Below, piece by piece: positions 24,210-35,110 of a stretch of 64,000 nt of DNA. The notes beneath the pieces are model-generated. The model was not told the origin of the DNA. It searched no databases and saw only the letters and a program-made list of their open reading frames with translations. Every line of letters starts with the position of its first letter. Position 1 is the first letter of the stretch. Made by a program: the position numbers and the translations under genes. Source of the DNA: Cristatella mucedo (lineage: Eukaryota; Bryozoa; Phylactolaemata; Cristatellidae); contig WPIO01000003.1 in assembly GCA_009760855.2 (NCBI GenBank), forward strand, positions 10,196,501 through 10,260,500. The letters run 5' to 3'.

Positions 24210-25400
24210 AGCACATCGAATGAGGATAAGAGCCTAACCTTCAAGGGCCTGTCTTCGGTCCCTTGCTCGTCCCTTGACCAATCGCCCGTGGTGTTCCACC
24301 AGGTTCTGTTCTTAGTCTGTAGCCCATGGAATAGGCTTTCAGTCTTACATTAACATTACTCAGCTGTATTTTAAACCGTAATTTGAATTGTCATTTAAAC
24401 CGTTGGAATTTTCTGAAGCAACCGATAAACTGAATGCTTGCCTTGCAGACATTCGATCCTGGATGTCCGATCGTTTCCTTAAACAAAGCAGCGATAAGAT
24501 GGAACTGTTGCTCATAGGACACCCCATGCATGTGGCTGTATTAGAAGGCTTTGCTCTTCTAATAAGTGATACCTTTGTGCGACCATCACCATGTGCTCGG
24601 AATTTAGGTGTTGTCTTCGACAGCTGCATACATTTTAAAAGCTTTGTTAAGAAGACTGCTTCTACAGCTAGCCATCACATCCGATCCCTATCTACAACAG
24701 TCTTCCACGGTGGCTTGCAGAGAATCGAACTAGCTCCTCAATTCTGTCTCGGCTAGATTATTGTCATTCCCTATTGGCTAGGCTACCGAAAAAGCCACTA
24801 GGCCACTGCAGCTGGCGATGAATGACGGTAAGGCTAGTTAACAAAGTCCAGAGGTTTTAACATCTGTCTCCTTTGCTGAAAGAGCTAGGATGGCTGCCGG
24901 TTGATCAACAGATACAGAGCAAAGTTCTTACAGTCACCCATAAGGCCTGCCTCGGTTTGGCTCCTTCATACCTAGCTGAACTGAAGCACCTAGTTTCACC
25001 CTTCTCGTGCCCTTAGGTCCTGTAGGGACAATACATTAGCTATTCCATTCCTCCACTTAAAGACCATTGGTGGCAGAAGCTTTAGCTCTGCAGGTTCTAG
25101 ACCGTGGAATTAACTTCCACGATTCTTATGCAACCACAGCTGCTCTTCTGCTGCCGACCATGGCACATCCTTTCCAGCTATACCATGCTGCTATGTTCAT
25201 GCTACTCACTGCTTCAGCTGCTCTCCTGACTCAGCCACGATTCTCAGTTTCCCTTTATTTCTTTAGCAGATGTCTGTGGGCCAATGAACTCGCACATAAC
25301 GCCGCTTGGGCTTTGAGTGAGCCATACAAACTCTCCTGCGTAACACCAGCATAGTCGCTTTGGCTCTGTGGAGTTACAGATGGATATACATTACGTTACT
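24210..25400 (+). mobile_element. LINE fragment, RT to 3' end
   Basis: Plus-strand LINE. A decayed VPQGSVLGP-type box (VVFHQVLFLVCSP) lies near 24280, the ARNLGVVFDS stretch near 24600 and the post-RT region at 24850-25350. The 3' end reads GGAGTTACAGATGGATATAC near 25370. From 24355 onward it is the inverted counterpart of 5581-7186. Confidence 0.7.
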
Positions 25401-25954
25401 CAACATAGCTGTTCTCCATTTATACCGAGCCTCTTAAAAAAGTGATTCGGGCTAATGTGAAAAGTGATGGTATCAGCTATAATAATAATAATAATATCAA
25501 ATCATTTGGCACTTTACATTGGCTGCAAGGAAAGCATGGTCGAATGGTCAGTGGTAGCATGCTCAATCACAACAAGCATACAATGGTTAGAGGTGACATG
25601 CACAAGGTCAGCATGCAAATATGTTTAGTAGCAGCATGCACAGTGTCGGGGTGAATAAGTACATAAAGGACAGTATCACATGGACCCATTAAGTGCTGTG
25701 ATAAATAGAGGCTATCACTACTGTGCCGACGATACCCACTTGTACTTGTCATTTGAACCATCAGAATCTCCTGCAGTGACTGATAAACTGAATACTTGTC
25801 TTGCAGACAATCGATCCTTCCTATCGACCAATTTACTTGAACTAAACGGTGATAAGACCAAGCTTCTTCTCATAGGCCACCCCAGTGCCCGACTGGACTA
25901 AGAGACTTACTCTTCTAATTCGTGATGCTGTTGTGTAGGCTCGGAATTTAAGTT
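24355..25954. repeat. Right arm of large inverted repeat
   Basis: Reverse complement of 5581-7186 with very few differences. It ends at AAGTT at 25954, beyond which a short duplicated junction (AAGTTAAACAAG, then TTTAAGTTAAAC) leads into another LINE segment. The two arms are 17.2 kb apart and enclose both PDZ1 exons. Confidence 0.9.
25440..25690 (-). mobile_element. LINE 3' tail nested in opposite-strand LINE
   Basis: Minus-strand LINE tail with AAT repeats at 25481-25495; counterpart of the nested tail at 5825-6057. Confidence 0.6.
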
Positions 25955-26190
25955 AAACAAGTTTAAGTTAAACTACTTTCCGATTGTGGCTCATCCTTTT
26001 CAGCGGTACTGAGCTGCTACTTTCATGCTACTCACTACCTCAACTGCTCTCCTGACTCTGCTATGCTTCTCACTTTCTCTTTGTTGCATGAGATGAAGTC
26101 TGTGGGCTAACGAATGCATACCGAAAGCCGCTTAGGCTGTGAGTGCACTCTACAAAACTCTCCAGTGCAACACCGTATCTTTTTTTCAAT
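25700..26190 (+). mobile_element. LINE RT box plus post-RT fragment joined by a deletion
   Basis: YCADDTHLYLSF and ELNGDKTKLLLIG are legible at 25710-25880. At about 25955 the sequence jumps to the post-RT/3' region (compare 25150-25340), so the part between was lost. Confidence 0.65.
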
Positions 26191-26597
26191 GCTACGGTGG
26201 CCTCAGTATTTGATATCATTGCATAGCCAAGTAGCTTTTTTGACATTGATGTGACTCAGATGCAGATAAATTGTCTGTATAACTGTATCTGCCTCTATAG
26301 TTGTCTTTAGAACATTTCAAATCATTGCTGGGAAAAAGTGCTGAAGCAAATATATCTGATAGGATGAACGACTTGCAGACTCAGCTTTTTTCAGATAATA
26401 TCTATGGCTAGCCTTATATTCCTCGGTAGATATCTAGCATTGCCAGCGTAAACACGTGACTTTGGGAGGGGTTGCATGTGCATAAGTCCTGGGGCCAATG
26501 GGACACGTCACCAGATACAAACAATAAGAATATCTGCAGATATATCGTCCAGTCCCTCCCTCCACGATGACATGTCAACCTGAGACATTATGCTTAC

Positions 26598-26753
26598 CTC
26601 TTTGAGGCTATCAAGCGACTCCTGAATGACAAGGACCTGCTTGAAAAGGGGTGACTCAAGCATCGCTCGTACGGCAGCAAGCTCGGCATCCAGGCTGCGG
26701 TCGCCATTGACACGCAAGCGCTCGTGAATCTGCTGCAGTACAACAGCTGCCTT
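26598..26753 (-). CDS. PATJ: PATJ/MPDZ-like scaffold, L27 domain exon
   Basis: Seen: 156 nt, 52 codons, phase 0 at both ends. It reads KAAVVLQQIHERLRVNGD, then ELAAVRAMLESPLFKQVL, then VIQESLDSLKE. The acceptor is GACTGTCAG before AAG at 26753; the donor is GAG|GTAAGC at 26598/26597. Known: L27 domains are helical heterodimerisation modules. The first L27 of PATJ/MPDZ binds PALS1 (MPP5), which bridges to Crumbs, and an LxSPLFxQ motif is characteristic. Inferred: with L27 first and PDZ1 next, this is the N-terminal part of the protein. The start codon must lie in a short upstream exon, because human homologues have only about ten residues before this point; I could not identify that exon. Confidence 0.88.
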
Positions 26754-27149
26754 CTGACAGTCTAAGAAACAAAGAGCTTAGACATAAGTAGCCGACAGGC
26801 AACACGAATAAAATTAAACCATGATGGGGAATGCAGGATACGTGTGATAGGCAGTAATGAATGTTAATCACAGGCAGGTACTCTCACCACAGCTAGCAAA
26901 ATTGTGCAACGGCTGCAGAACAGCAGCAGACAGAAGCAGTTGCAGTGTGACTGTACAAACTATGCTTAAACACAAAGCTGCTTAAACTAGGCCGGTCTGC
27001 AAGCCATGCAGTGTTATCACAGTGAGGTATATACAGTGATTGACCTCATCGGTATGGCAAAAAACCATGAAACTACTTGGACAATAGACATGATTATACG
27101 GGATACAAAAGCTTACAGACCGGGAAGACCTAGGCATAAGAATGCTTGT

Positions 27150-27462
27150 TTAAAAGAAGCAGTAGCCTGCATGTGCTTGCCGAGGTAGATTTTTCAGCAA
27201 AACCTATACGACAGCTTGCCCAAGTTAGGGTAGCATCAAATCGATTTCACGACGATCGATCTGGCTTACAGGTCACTTCACTCACTTTCACCAGCCTACT
27301 TACCCAACCTCCTTGCTCCTCCAGTGTGCTCTGGCACCACTGCTCCATTAGCATCTAGTCATCTCGCCGACCCTTCCACTAAATTGAAATCGCTTGGTGA
27401 CCAAGGCTTCAGCTTGTTTGCACCAAAAGTGTGGAACTCGCTTGCAGCTACTGTCACTATAT
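27150..27462 (+). mobile_element. LINE C-terminal fragment
   Basis: The plus strand encodes FSLFAPKVWNSLAATVT near 27410-27460, the terminal block of CR1/L2 LINE proteins (FSxxAPxLWNSLP). It stops directly against an inverted LINE 3' end. Confidence 0.6.
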
Positions 27463-28050
27463 GTTACGTAATTTATCTCTATCTGTAATTCCACGAAGCC
27501 ACAGAGCACGTGGGATTACGAAGGAGAGCTTTCTATAGCTTCCTCAAAGCTTAAGCAGCTTTCGGTACACATTCGGTAGCCAACAGACCTCATCTCACGA
27601 AACAAAGAGAAAGTGACAAGCATAGCTGAGTCGGGAGGGCAGTTGAGGAAGTGAGTAGCATAAAGAACCAGCTTAGAATGGCTGGAAATAATGTGAGATA
27701 GTCGGTAACAGGAGAGAATAAGTCGTTGGGTAAGAATTGTGAAGTGATTTCCACACTCTGTTGCCTGCAGAGCAGAAGCTTTAGTCGCGAGCAGTCTTTA
27801 AGTGTAAGAACATAGTAGCACATTTATTGTCCATAGAAAGCTTGAGGGCACGAACAGGCTGGAACTGGTGCAGCAGTTCAGCCAGTTATGAAGGAGCCAA
27901 GCCATGGCAGGCCTGGTAGGTTAATGTAAGAATTTTGCTCTGTATCAGTAGATCAACTGGAAGCCGTCGAAGCTTCTTCAGCAAAGGAGACACGTGGCTG
28001 AACCTCCGCAATTTGCTGTATAGCTTTGAAGCCACATCCATTCCCAGCAT
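27463..28050 (-). mobile_element. LINE 3' end and post-RT fragment
   Basis: Minus-strand LINE. Its 3' end lies at about 27465 (plus strand TCTGTAATTCCACGAAGCC). SHVSPLLKKLRRLPV and KILTLTYQACHGLAPS are legible at 27890-28000. A SINE-B adjoins at 28052. Confidence 0.65.
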
Positions 28051-28051
28051 A

Positions 28052-28208
28052 TAATAAAAAAAATAATAATTCATTTGTGTAGCACCCTAAGAGAACCTAA
28101 TCTCTATGCAGGTGCTTCACATATGCCACGGGGCTCGAGCCCACGACCTCGGCCAGACTTTGATCAGGGTGAGCACCTTAACCACTGGGCCAAACCAGCT
28201 CGGCGATG
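28052..28208 (-). repeat. SINE-B copy, full length
   Basis: On its own strand: GCCGAGCTGG head, A box TGGCCCAGTGGTTAAGG, B box GGGCTCGAGCCCC, then the LINE-like tail GTGAAGCACCTGCATAGAG and GTTCTCTTAGGGTGCTACAC, ending in an A/T-rich run. One of the best preserved copies. Confidence 0.8.
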
Positions 28209-28485
28209 TGATGACCTTGTATCATTCAAGTCTCAGCTAAAGGCGAATCTGTCCTGGTCAGCTTTCCTTTCGCCCCAGTGAACTTGTCTTTGTTTGTTCT
28301 GGTGAGTATTGCGTATTTATTTGATCGGGATTCAGTGCATATTACTTATCAATGGAAAAAATAACCAGTGGCACTGAATACCTTAATTTTTACTTTAGCA
28401 TGCTGGCCTAAGCATGATACTTGCTCTAGCATGCTTGACACCGTGCACGTCACTAACCCCATGGGCATTGATTTTCTTGCAACGA

Positions 28486-28562
28486 GTTGTTAAGCACCTG
28501 GATAGAGGTTAAGTTCTCTTTGGGTGCTGTTAAAACTACCTATTATCTTTATTATTATTACT
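28486..28562 (+). repeat. SINE-B or LINE 3' tail
   Basis: Tail only: TTAAGCACCTGGATAGAGG, then GTTCTCTTTGGGTGCTG and ATT repeats. Confidence 0.5.
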
Positions 28563-30729
28563 ATTTGGAAGTCTCAAAAATCAATGAAGACAGTATAAAA
28601 AAATTCTCATACAAAAATATATCGGGTACGAATTTCAGGCCACAAATGCCACAGAAGGCATGTGTCAAGGCATATATAAGATGTTTGAATTAATACTTCT
28701 TCAATTAGCTTGAATTTCAAACGTCCGGTTCGACACCATAGCAGATATAGGCTGTCTAGTTGATTTACTAATACAAAAAAGGTAAGATAACAACAGTATA
28801 TTCACATCATCCAAAACATTGACAGGTAACTAAAAAAATCCAACAGAAGTGAACCTGGGAACTGGCATCGGTTTGGTGAATAACAACCTCAATATTCAAA
28901 ATAGCATTCAGGACTATGTGTATTTTATCGATATTGCCCTTTGCAGATTAAAGAAAACCTGTATATGCTAAGTTTTGCTTAAAAAACGTGGTGGGAATCC
29001 ACAGATTGGGTGAGTTGACTAAGACTTTGGGTCGTCACGTATACATATTACTTTGAAAATTTGCTGTGGCTATGCTTGGTTAATGTGATCTGTCTTAAAA
29101 CCGTATAAATGGACCTTGACTCAAAGCTCATGGCTAGCTCTACAGTGCAATGACGCACCATCAGCAAAGCAGGAGCAACTAGAGATACCCCTCCAGGCAC
29201 AAGGATGATTGGTACACAGTGTCTCCGAACACCGACAGCATCCATAAGCACAGCAAAGCACCCCAGAGCATGTGCGCAGACTGCACACAAGTGTCTCTGC
29301 TAGGCGATGCAAATATTATGAGATGTTTCCAGTATGCACCGATTTTCGAGGAAGCAATGACAACTGAAGAAAGTCAGTAAGCTGGTTCCTAAATATATGG
29401 CCACGATGTGCACGCATACTGGCATTGCACTACAAATCATTCAGCTAGATTATGCTAAAGCTGAGTGACAAGAAGAAATTTTAAAGACAGAATAGAGAGG
29501 TAGGTGAATTCTTTCACTGATTGCAAGCTGCTGCTACCACAAGCGCAGACTGGGGGACCCTTAAGTACTGAAGAACCCACTAGCAAGTCTTCAGCAGTCA
29601 GGCACCCAGGTGAAGTAACATTAACCACTAAAAATGCATTTGGCTTCCACTGCTAGGTGATGTCACCAAGGCATGGGTTTGCCCAGCAATGCCCAGTGAT
29701 AACGCATTACGGAATGCCAATTATGATAATGGGGTATCAGGTGCAGCTGCTTGGCTAACGATAAAAAAGACGATACTTGGCGGGGAAGTAGAGACATGGA
29801 TGCCTCATCAAGCCATTACTTTATGGGGCCTCAGACCTACTTAGGCCCTGCCTCCATGAGCTGCCGACCCGCTGCCTTGAGCAGCTGCTGTGACAAGTGG
29901 TGTGCCATCGCTGAGAATAGCTGCACTGCCAATTGTACCACTATTATAAGGTAAACCATTAAGATTACATCCTACTTAGCTTAACAATATTGCAAGACAT
30001 AGCCTATGCAACTATCCAACGTGACATCATACCACGGAAACAGATCGTCAGTTCCAAATTCACTCACATAACACCATAGCAGGCCATCACCAAGTAAATA
30101 CAAGTACATTTCTAGTTGACATTACAAGTTCCACTAAGTCATTTGGGATTTGTAGGTGTTATTTATTTAAATGTTTTCCTCGTTTGTCTTGATTCTTAAT
30201 CATTGTGCAGGTGATCCAGCAAAGATGAAACCAGATGTCCTCTAGTAAGACACGGGTCGATGTATTGTTCCACTAACACAAACCAACACAGCAACCAAAA
30301 AATGGGTGCCTCAGAATGGTGCTCTTGACTAAGCATTATGTACCATTCACTGCCGGGTGTTTTAAGGCTCTAACATGCTGCATCAATCATATTGTTTCAA
30401 TATGTAACTGCAAATTGAGGGGCGTATGTTGGAGCTTGACCTAGCAACCGTGGACTTATTAATTCAGACTTTTACTGACCGAAATATGGGCCACAAAACA
30501 AACCCTTTAAGCCCTCCAAACAAAGCCTGAATCATGCAAAAGCAAACCAGATTCATGGGTAAAACAGCACCCTAAGTAAAGCCCTAAGAAGAAAACCAGT
30601 AGGATCCTGAGGTTAGTAGCATGCACCGAATAATGCACAAGTACGCATGCAAAGCACACAGAAACAAAAAACCTTGTTCACTAGGGCAAAAGAAAACCTA
30701 AGCGGAACAGATGCTGCACCTTCAGTTGT

Positions 30730-31900
30730 GACATTATGGCGCAAAGTCATTGCAGGGGATTACAAGCTGGAAGCAAAGTTCAGGCTTTCGTGCATATGAA
30801 CTGAAAAAATTCCAATTTAGTGTGAAGAATGTCCAGATGACTGGACGCCAAGGGACGGGAGATGGGACAGAACATCGGTGGAGCAAGGTCAGATGGGTAG
30901 GTTGGCGCAAGAAAAGCAACCTGTAAGCCAAACAGAGGACCTTAAAGTCGATTTGCCTATTTACTGATAGCCAGTGAAGCTCAGTCAAAAGTGGTGTGAT
31001 GTGGCAGCTGCACCGTTGAAAACAGACCAGAATAGCTGCTTTGTATTTCATCAATTGAAGACGATTAAGGCCACAGGCGGGAGTCCTGAATAAAGGAAAT
31101 TGCAGTACTCTAGACGCGATGTCACAAATGTGTGAACTAGTTTTGGCTGCCATACTGTTATATAAGCATGCCCAGATATTGGCAATGATCCTCAGCTGAT
31201 AGTAAGCTGACTTGAGACTGGAGGCAATTAGCTAATCCAATAAAATAATTATACATTTTGGAACAGCATAATGGCCCAGATTACAGGCAGACGTGACTGG
31301 ACTTATGCTAGAAGAACCAATCTTAAGGATGAGATCTTGCAGCTTGTGAGTTACACTACATTTGCCCATAACTATTAGTTTGGTGTGACAGTTGGTCGTT
31401 AAGCTTCAGGAAAAGAGTGGCCATCTAAGTGCAATGTCATTGATGCAGGCTGCAAGGGAATTAAGTGAGTCCGATATGGAGCAAGACTTATAAAGGTTCA
31501 AGAATAGGTAGAACTGGGTTTCATCGGCACAGAAATAAAAGCCAAGATTGTGTTAGGCGATCACATCGGCCAGAGGAAGTGATAATGAAAAAGAAGGGGG
31601 CATGACCGAGCTCTGTGGTACCTTATATCATAATAACTCCCCGGATGACTGAAAGTCATTTACATTTAAAGTCGGGCATCTCTCACTGGGGTAGGAGGAC
31701 CATACTCAGCATAGCATTGGGCCAATGATAGCTAGGCAAGTGGAGAGGCGTTCCAGAAGGATCTTGTGGTCAATTGTATCCAAGTCTGCTAAAACAAAAT
31801 CTAGGAAAAACTAGCAGAGAAGCTCTGTCCTAATCAGCCTTGTGTCACACGGTCTATGTAAACCCGAAACAGAGCAATTTCTGTGGAATAATCAGCTCTA
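30730..31900 (-). mobile_element. LINE fragment with RT core and C-terminal region
   Basis: Minus-strand CR1/L2 LINE. From its 5' side: a GVPQGSVLGP-type box (VPQSSVMPPS, about 31600), GFYFCADETQFYLF near 31530 (a YADDTQ-type catalytic box with Glu in place of the second Asp), then CHITPLLTELHWLSVNRQID and FKVLCLAYRLLF at 30930-31000. The last part is one open frame of 139 codons; the rest is broken. Confidence 0.75.
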
Positions 31901-33068
31901 ATCAAACTGGAACTTGCTAGCAAGATCTGATAAACCGATGTAATCTTTTAACTGCTGGGCCACGACTCGTTCAAGTGTCATGGATAAGAATGGCACTGAT
32001 CGATGCCAGTACAATCCGGCTGTCGAAGATGTCTCAGTAGTGGATAGGATTGCTGCAGATTCACTCTAGCCATATTCCCGACCCACTATGGGGGGGGCTG
32101 CTCCAAGTCCTAAACACCCCAATAGCATTCAGCTCAGACGACCATATTCTACGATCGATCGATATCAAACTTGCTATGGGTTACAGGTGATGGCTGTGTA
32201 TTGTGCTAGTGCCTACAGCACGAGCCTCTGGCAGTGTATGGCAGGCATGAAAGCAAGCCATGCTAAGTTGCTGACTGCCTGCCGGCTCCGGGATGTATGT
32301 CTAACATAACAGAGGAGAAACAAACAAGGTTGACCACTTGGAGCATAACAAACCATACCCGAGGACCACTGCTCGATGCAGTTTAAAAGAAAAAATTATG
32401 CACAATATGGACAAGCACCGATATTGACACGTGAAGTCAAAAGCATGAGAAAAACCCACAGGCAGCACAGCCCCCTACTTCTGGCATGGTTTCGGGAAAT
32501 ACAAGTACACCAATGAGGAAATTACTAGCAACTAGACTGATAGAATATCAAGTGGGTGGTTGTGTGATCGTCCCAAACCTCCAAGAATATGGTTGCGATG
32601 GTCCAAAATGAATAGAAAAAAGCCGGTTGTCCTAATTTAAAGTAGCTGCCGACTATACAAGCCGTGTCAGTAAAGAATATGGCCTGGCAAATGCATCTTA
32701 AACCCGCAAGCTAAATGAAGATTGGGGTGCTCTGTACTGGATGGAGTATACCCCTCCCAACCAGTAGGGGGCAGAGGGTGGCAGCCGAAAAAATCCTAAT
32801 TTGATACCCAAAACTTGCCTCACTTGGATGTTCATAACCAGCTAAACAGTTACGGGGAATATAACCACAAAACTCTGAGAGCCAATGATAAAAAGTTGTC
32901 ATCTTGATTAGTGTTACTATCGCAGAGTATACTATAAACGACCCTGTGACAACATGAATCAGTATCATAGTAACATTACGAGCAATCCCAGACAAAGTGA
33001 CCCAATAAACACTTCTCTGCAGATTTAGTTCTATTGGAAAAGCAACAATCTTGCATAACAAGTTATGG

Positions 33069-33290
33069 ACACACAGAAGGCTCGCACACACAGAAGGCTC
33101 GCACACATTGAAGGATCAAACACATAGAAGGATCGAACACATTGAAGGCTCGAACACATAGAAGGCTCAGACACATAGAAGGCTCGAACACACAGAAGGC
33201 TCGAACACAGAGAAGGCTCGCAGACACATTGAAGGATCAAACACATAGAAGGATCGAACACATTGAAGGCTAGAACACATAGAAGGCTCC
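33069..33290 (+). repeat. 17-bp minisatellite with higher-order pattern
   Basis: Thirteen units of ACACATAGAAGGCTCGA-type sequence; one unit is 19 bp and the last is cut at 16 bp. Units 3-6 recur almost exactly as units 10-13. Confidence 0.9.
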
Positions 33291-34699
33291 AGCTCAGTGG
33301 AATGAGCTCCCCACAGACTTGGCTAGCAGGCTTAGACCGAGCCTCCTCCAGTTACCCAGCTCAGTCAAACACATTAGATCCATACAGAGCTAGGCACAGA
33401 GAGCAGATGGAGCCCATCACCTCTACATATATACGCATGCTCACAATTACCAGAGGCTCAGGCATCAGTGCAAGTGTACCTTAACTACACTTTCATGTTC
33501 AGGACTAGCCATTGCAGCGGCTTGACAACAAATCCGCTCAAAGAACAATGTCTGCATTTGATGCTAACAACCACAAGCCTTTGTCATTACAGCTACATCT
33601 AAGGAATGTAACAGTGTGCTGCTGTATATAATTTTTTGCGAGTACGTGATGCCCATCCTTCAACGTTGCCTTTCAATATTGGCAGTGGTTACCATCCAAA
33701 CAGGTTGATTTACCCTTATGCAGAGCTGTCCACACCTGCTAGCTAATCTTGATCTCATCCGTTGGATAAGCTGCTCAGGTCAAGGATAAGCTGTTTACCT
33801 CAACCACTGATGATTAGCCAAGAATTTGAGCTGAAGCTCTGCCATATGCTCCGGTCCCACACGTAACACGTGATAAAGATGACGACAGCAATGTCATATT
33901 CCCACAGGCCTAAACCATGAAAAAGCAGCTGCACAAGAGCTTCCTCACAATTTTTACATTTCCATGGGTATAGTGGGCACGTCCAAAGGAAGTGAAATGG
34001 ATATCTGTAAGGAGTTGGGCTGTCCGACATCACCTTTTCAGGCCATCATGGCAGCAGATTGCTGCTCAGCACTAAAAACTGGGCATAACCACTATTTCGC
34101 TTGGCTGGAAGAGGAATCATAAGTGCTGTGTCCTAGATCTTTGCTTAAGCCAAGCCAAACTCATTTATGAATGAACAAATAAGTCCGCATTTGCAGAAAG
34201 TGTAGAGAAAAGGGCCGATCCAGCTAGAATAAGTTTGAGGTAGCTTTCAAAGCAGGTTGGAACATAGCTGTCTGTACATAATAGTTTGAGGAAGTGGTGA
34301 AAAGCCACAGCAAAAATCGGCAAACTCACCTTCAGGTGAATTCGAGTTTCAGTGTGATAAAATGCAGACCAGCTGGGCCAAAGGTCTAATGTGCAATATA
34401 GTCCACCACCTGAATTAAGTAGTGCTAAAACCCGCATGCTAGGTCACAGCATACCGACCATTGTAAAACTACATTTTTTGCATGTGACCAATGGGCTGAC
34501 AGCACCACTGCTCAGCCTGCAGTGGTGCTTTACCAGCTTCCTTCAGACGGCAGCATATACAAAAACTTGCAATACTAAGCTCTTGAACTAGCTGAATTGT
34601 CTACACCCAGCGGTCTGCTAACATCGTGACCTTTCTCCTAACAGCAACAGCCTGGTCACATTTATCAGCCAGCAACTAGGCAGGGCATCAGTACGATAA

Positions 34700-35110
34700 G
34701 TTACCGGAAGGTTGGGTTGGAGTTCGGCTGGGAAGGAGTGCGGAAGGGACGGAGAGCGGCAGGGATAGAGTGCGGTAGGCTGAATATTGCCGAGGACTCC
34801 GCCAAGCACGAGGCGGTGACTCTGCCATTCGTTCGAGACATCAAGATAACGCGAAGAAGCTGTATGCGTGGGTGCAACATACCGGCTTGTAGTGACATCT
34901 CGCCGCCGCCGCCGTCGCCGCCGCAAACAAGAAGCAACTGCAAGAAAGCCGAAGCACGTGGCGGACGACGAAAGCAGTATCTCGCGAACCCGAGCGCTGA
35001 CCCAGGAAGCGGATGGGGCGACAACGGAGATATGCCCAGCAGAGCTAGGTTCCAACGACTCGGCCGCGCGTTACCAAAAGGACCGGCGATAAAACACAGC
35101 AACTGCCGAG
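34700..35110. promoter_or_regulatory. CpG-rich block, possible promoter or first exon
   Basis: A sharp rise in CpG, with a GCC/GCCGTC triplet run at 34901-34925 and an ETS-type CTTCCGGT (minus strand) near 34706. It lies about 8 kb upstream of the L27 exon in the PATJ direction of transcription and could be its promoter. The overlapping open frames on both strands (133-145 codons) do not resemble known proteins. This is inference only. Confidence 0.25.

Larger units (their letters stand above)
21831..26597 (-). other. PATJ intron between L27 and PDZ1 exons
   Basis: A 4.8-kb intron. Contents: the CCCT/CT tract at 22.2 kb, a SINE-A near 23.3 kb, plus-strand LINE fragments from 23.4 to 26.2 kb and the right arm of the inverted repeat (24355-25954). 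I see nothing recognisable in 22.4-23.2 kb. Confidence 0.7.
26754..34600. other. Non-coding stretch upstream of PATJ L27 exon
   Basis: Probably the 5' intron of PATJ or intergenic DNA. Contents: LINE fragments at 27.1-28.05 kb and 30.7-31.9 kb, SINE-B pieces at 28.1 and 28.5 kb and the minisatellite at 33.1 kb. The stretches 28.6-30.7, 31.9-33.0 and 33.3-34.6 kb show only short unremarkable open frames and nothing I recognise. Confidence 0.6.

Noticed and set aside
26885-26950. Short minus-strand exon upstream of L27 (CTGCAG acceptor, GTGAGAG donor)
   Set aside because: About 25 nt, no start codon, peptide unlike any PATJ N-terminus.
29850-29960. Minus-strand exon-like helical peptide (SAMAHHLSQQLLKAAGRQLM)
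   Set aside because: Weak splice sites and no match to the expected PATJ N-terminus.
33031-33290. Regular repeats that could suggest a CRISPR array or a repeat protein
   Set aside because: Units are 17 bp with no unique spacers, in animal DNA; a minisatellite.
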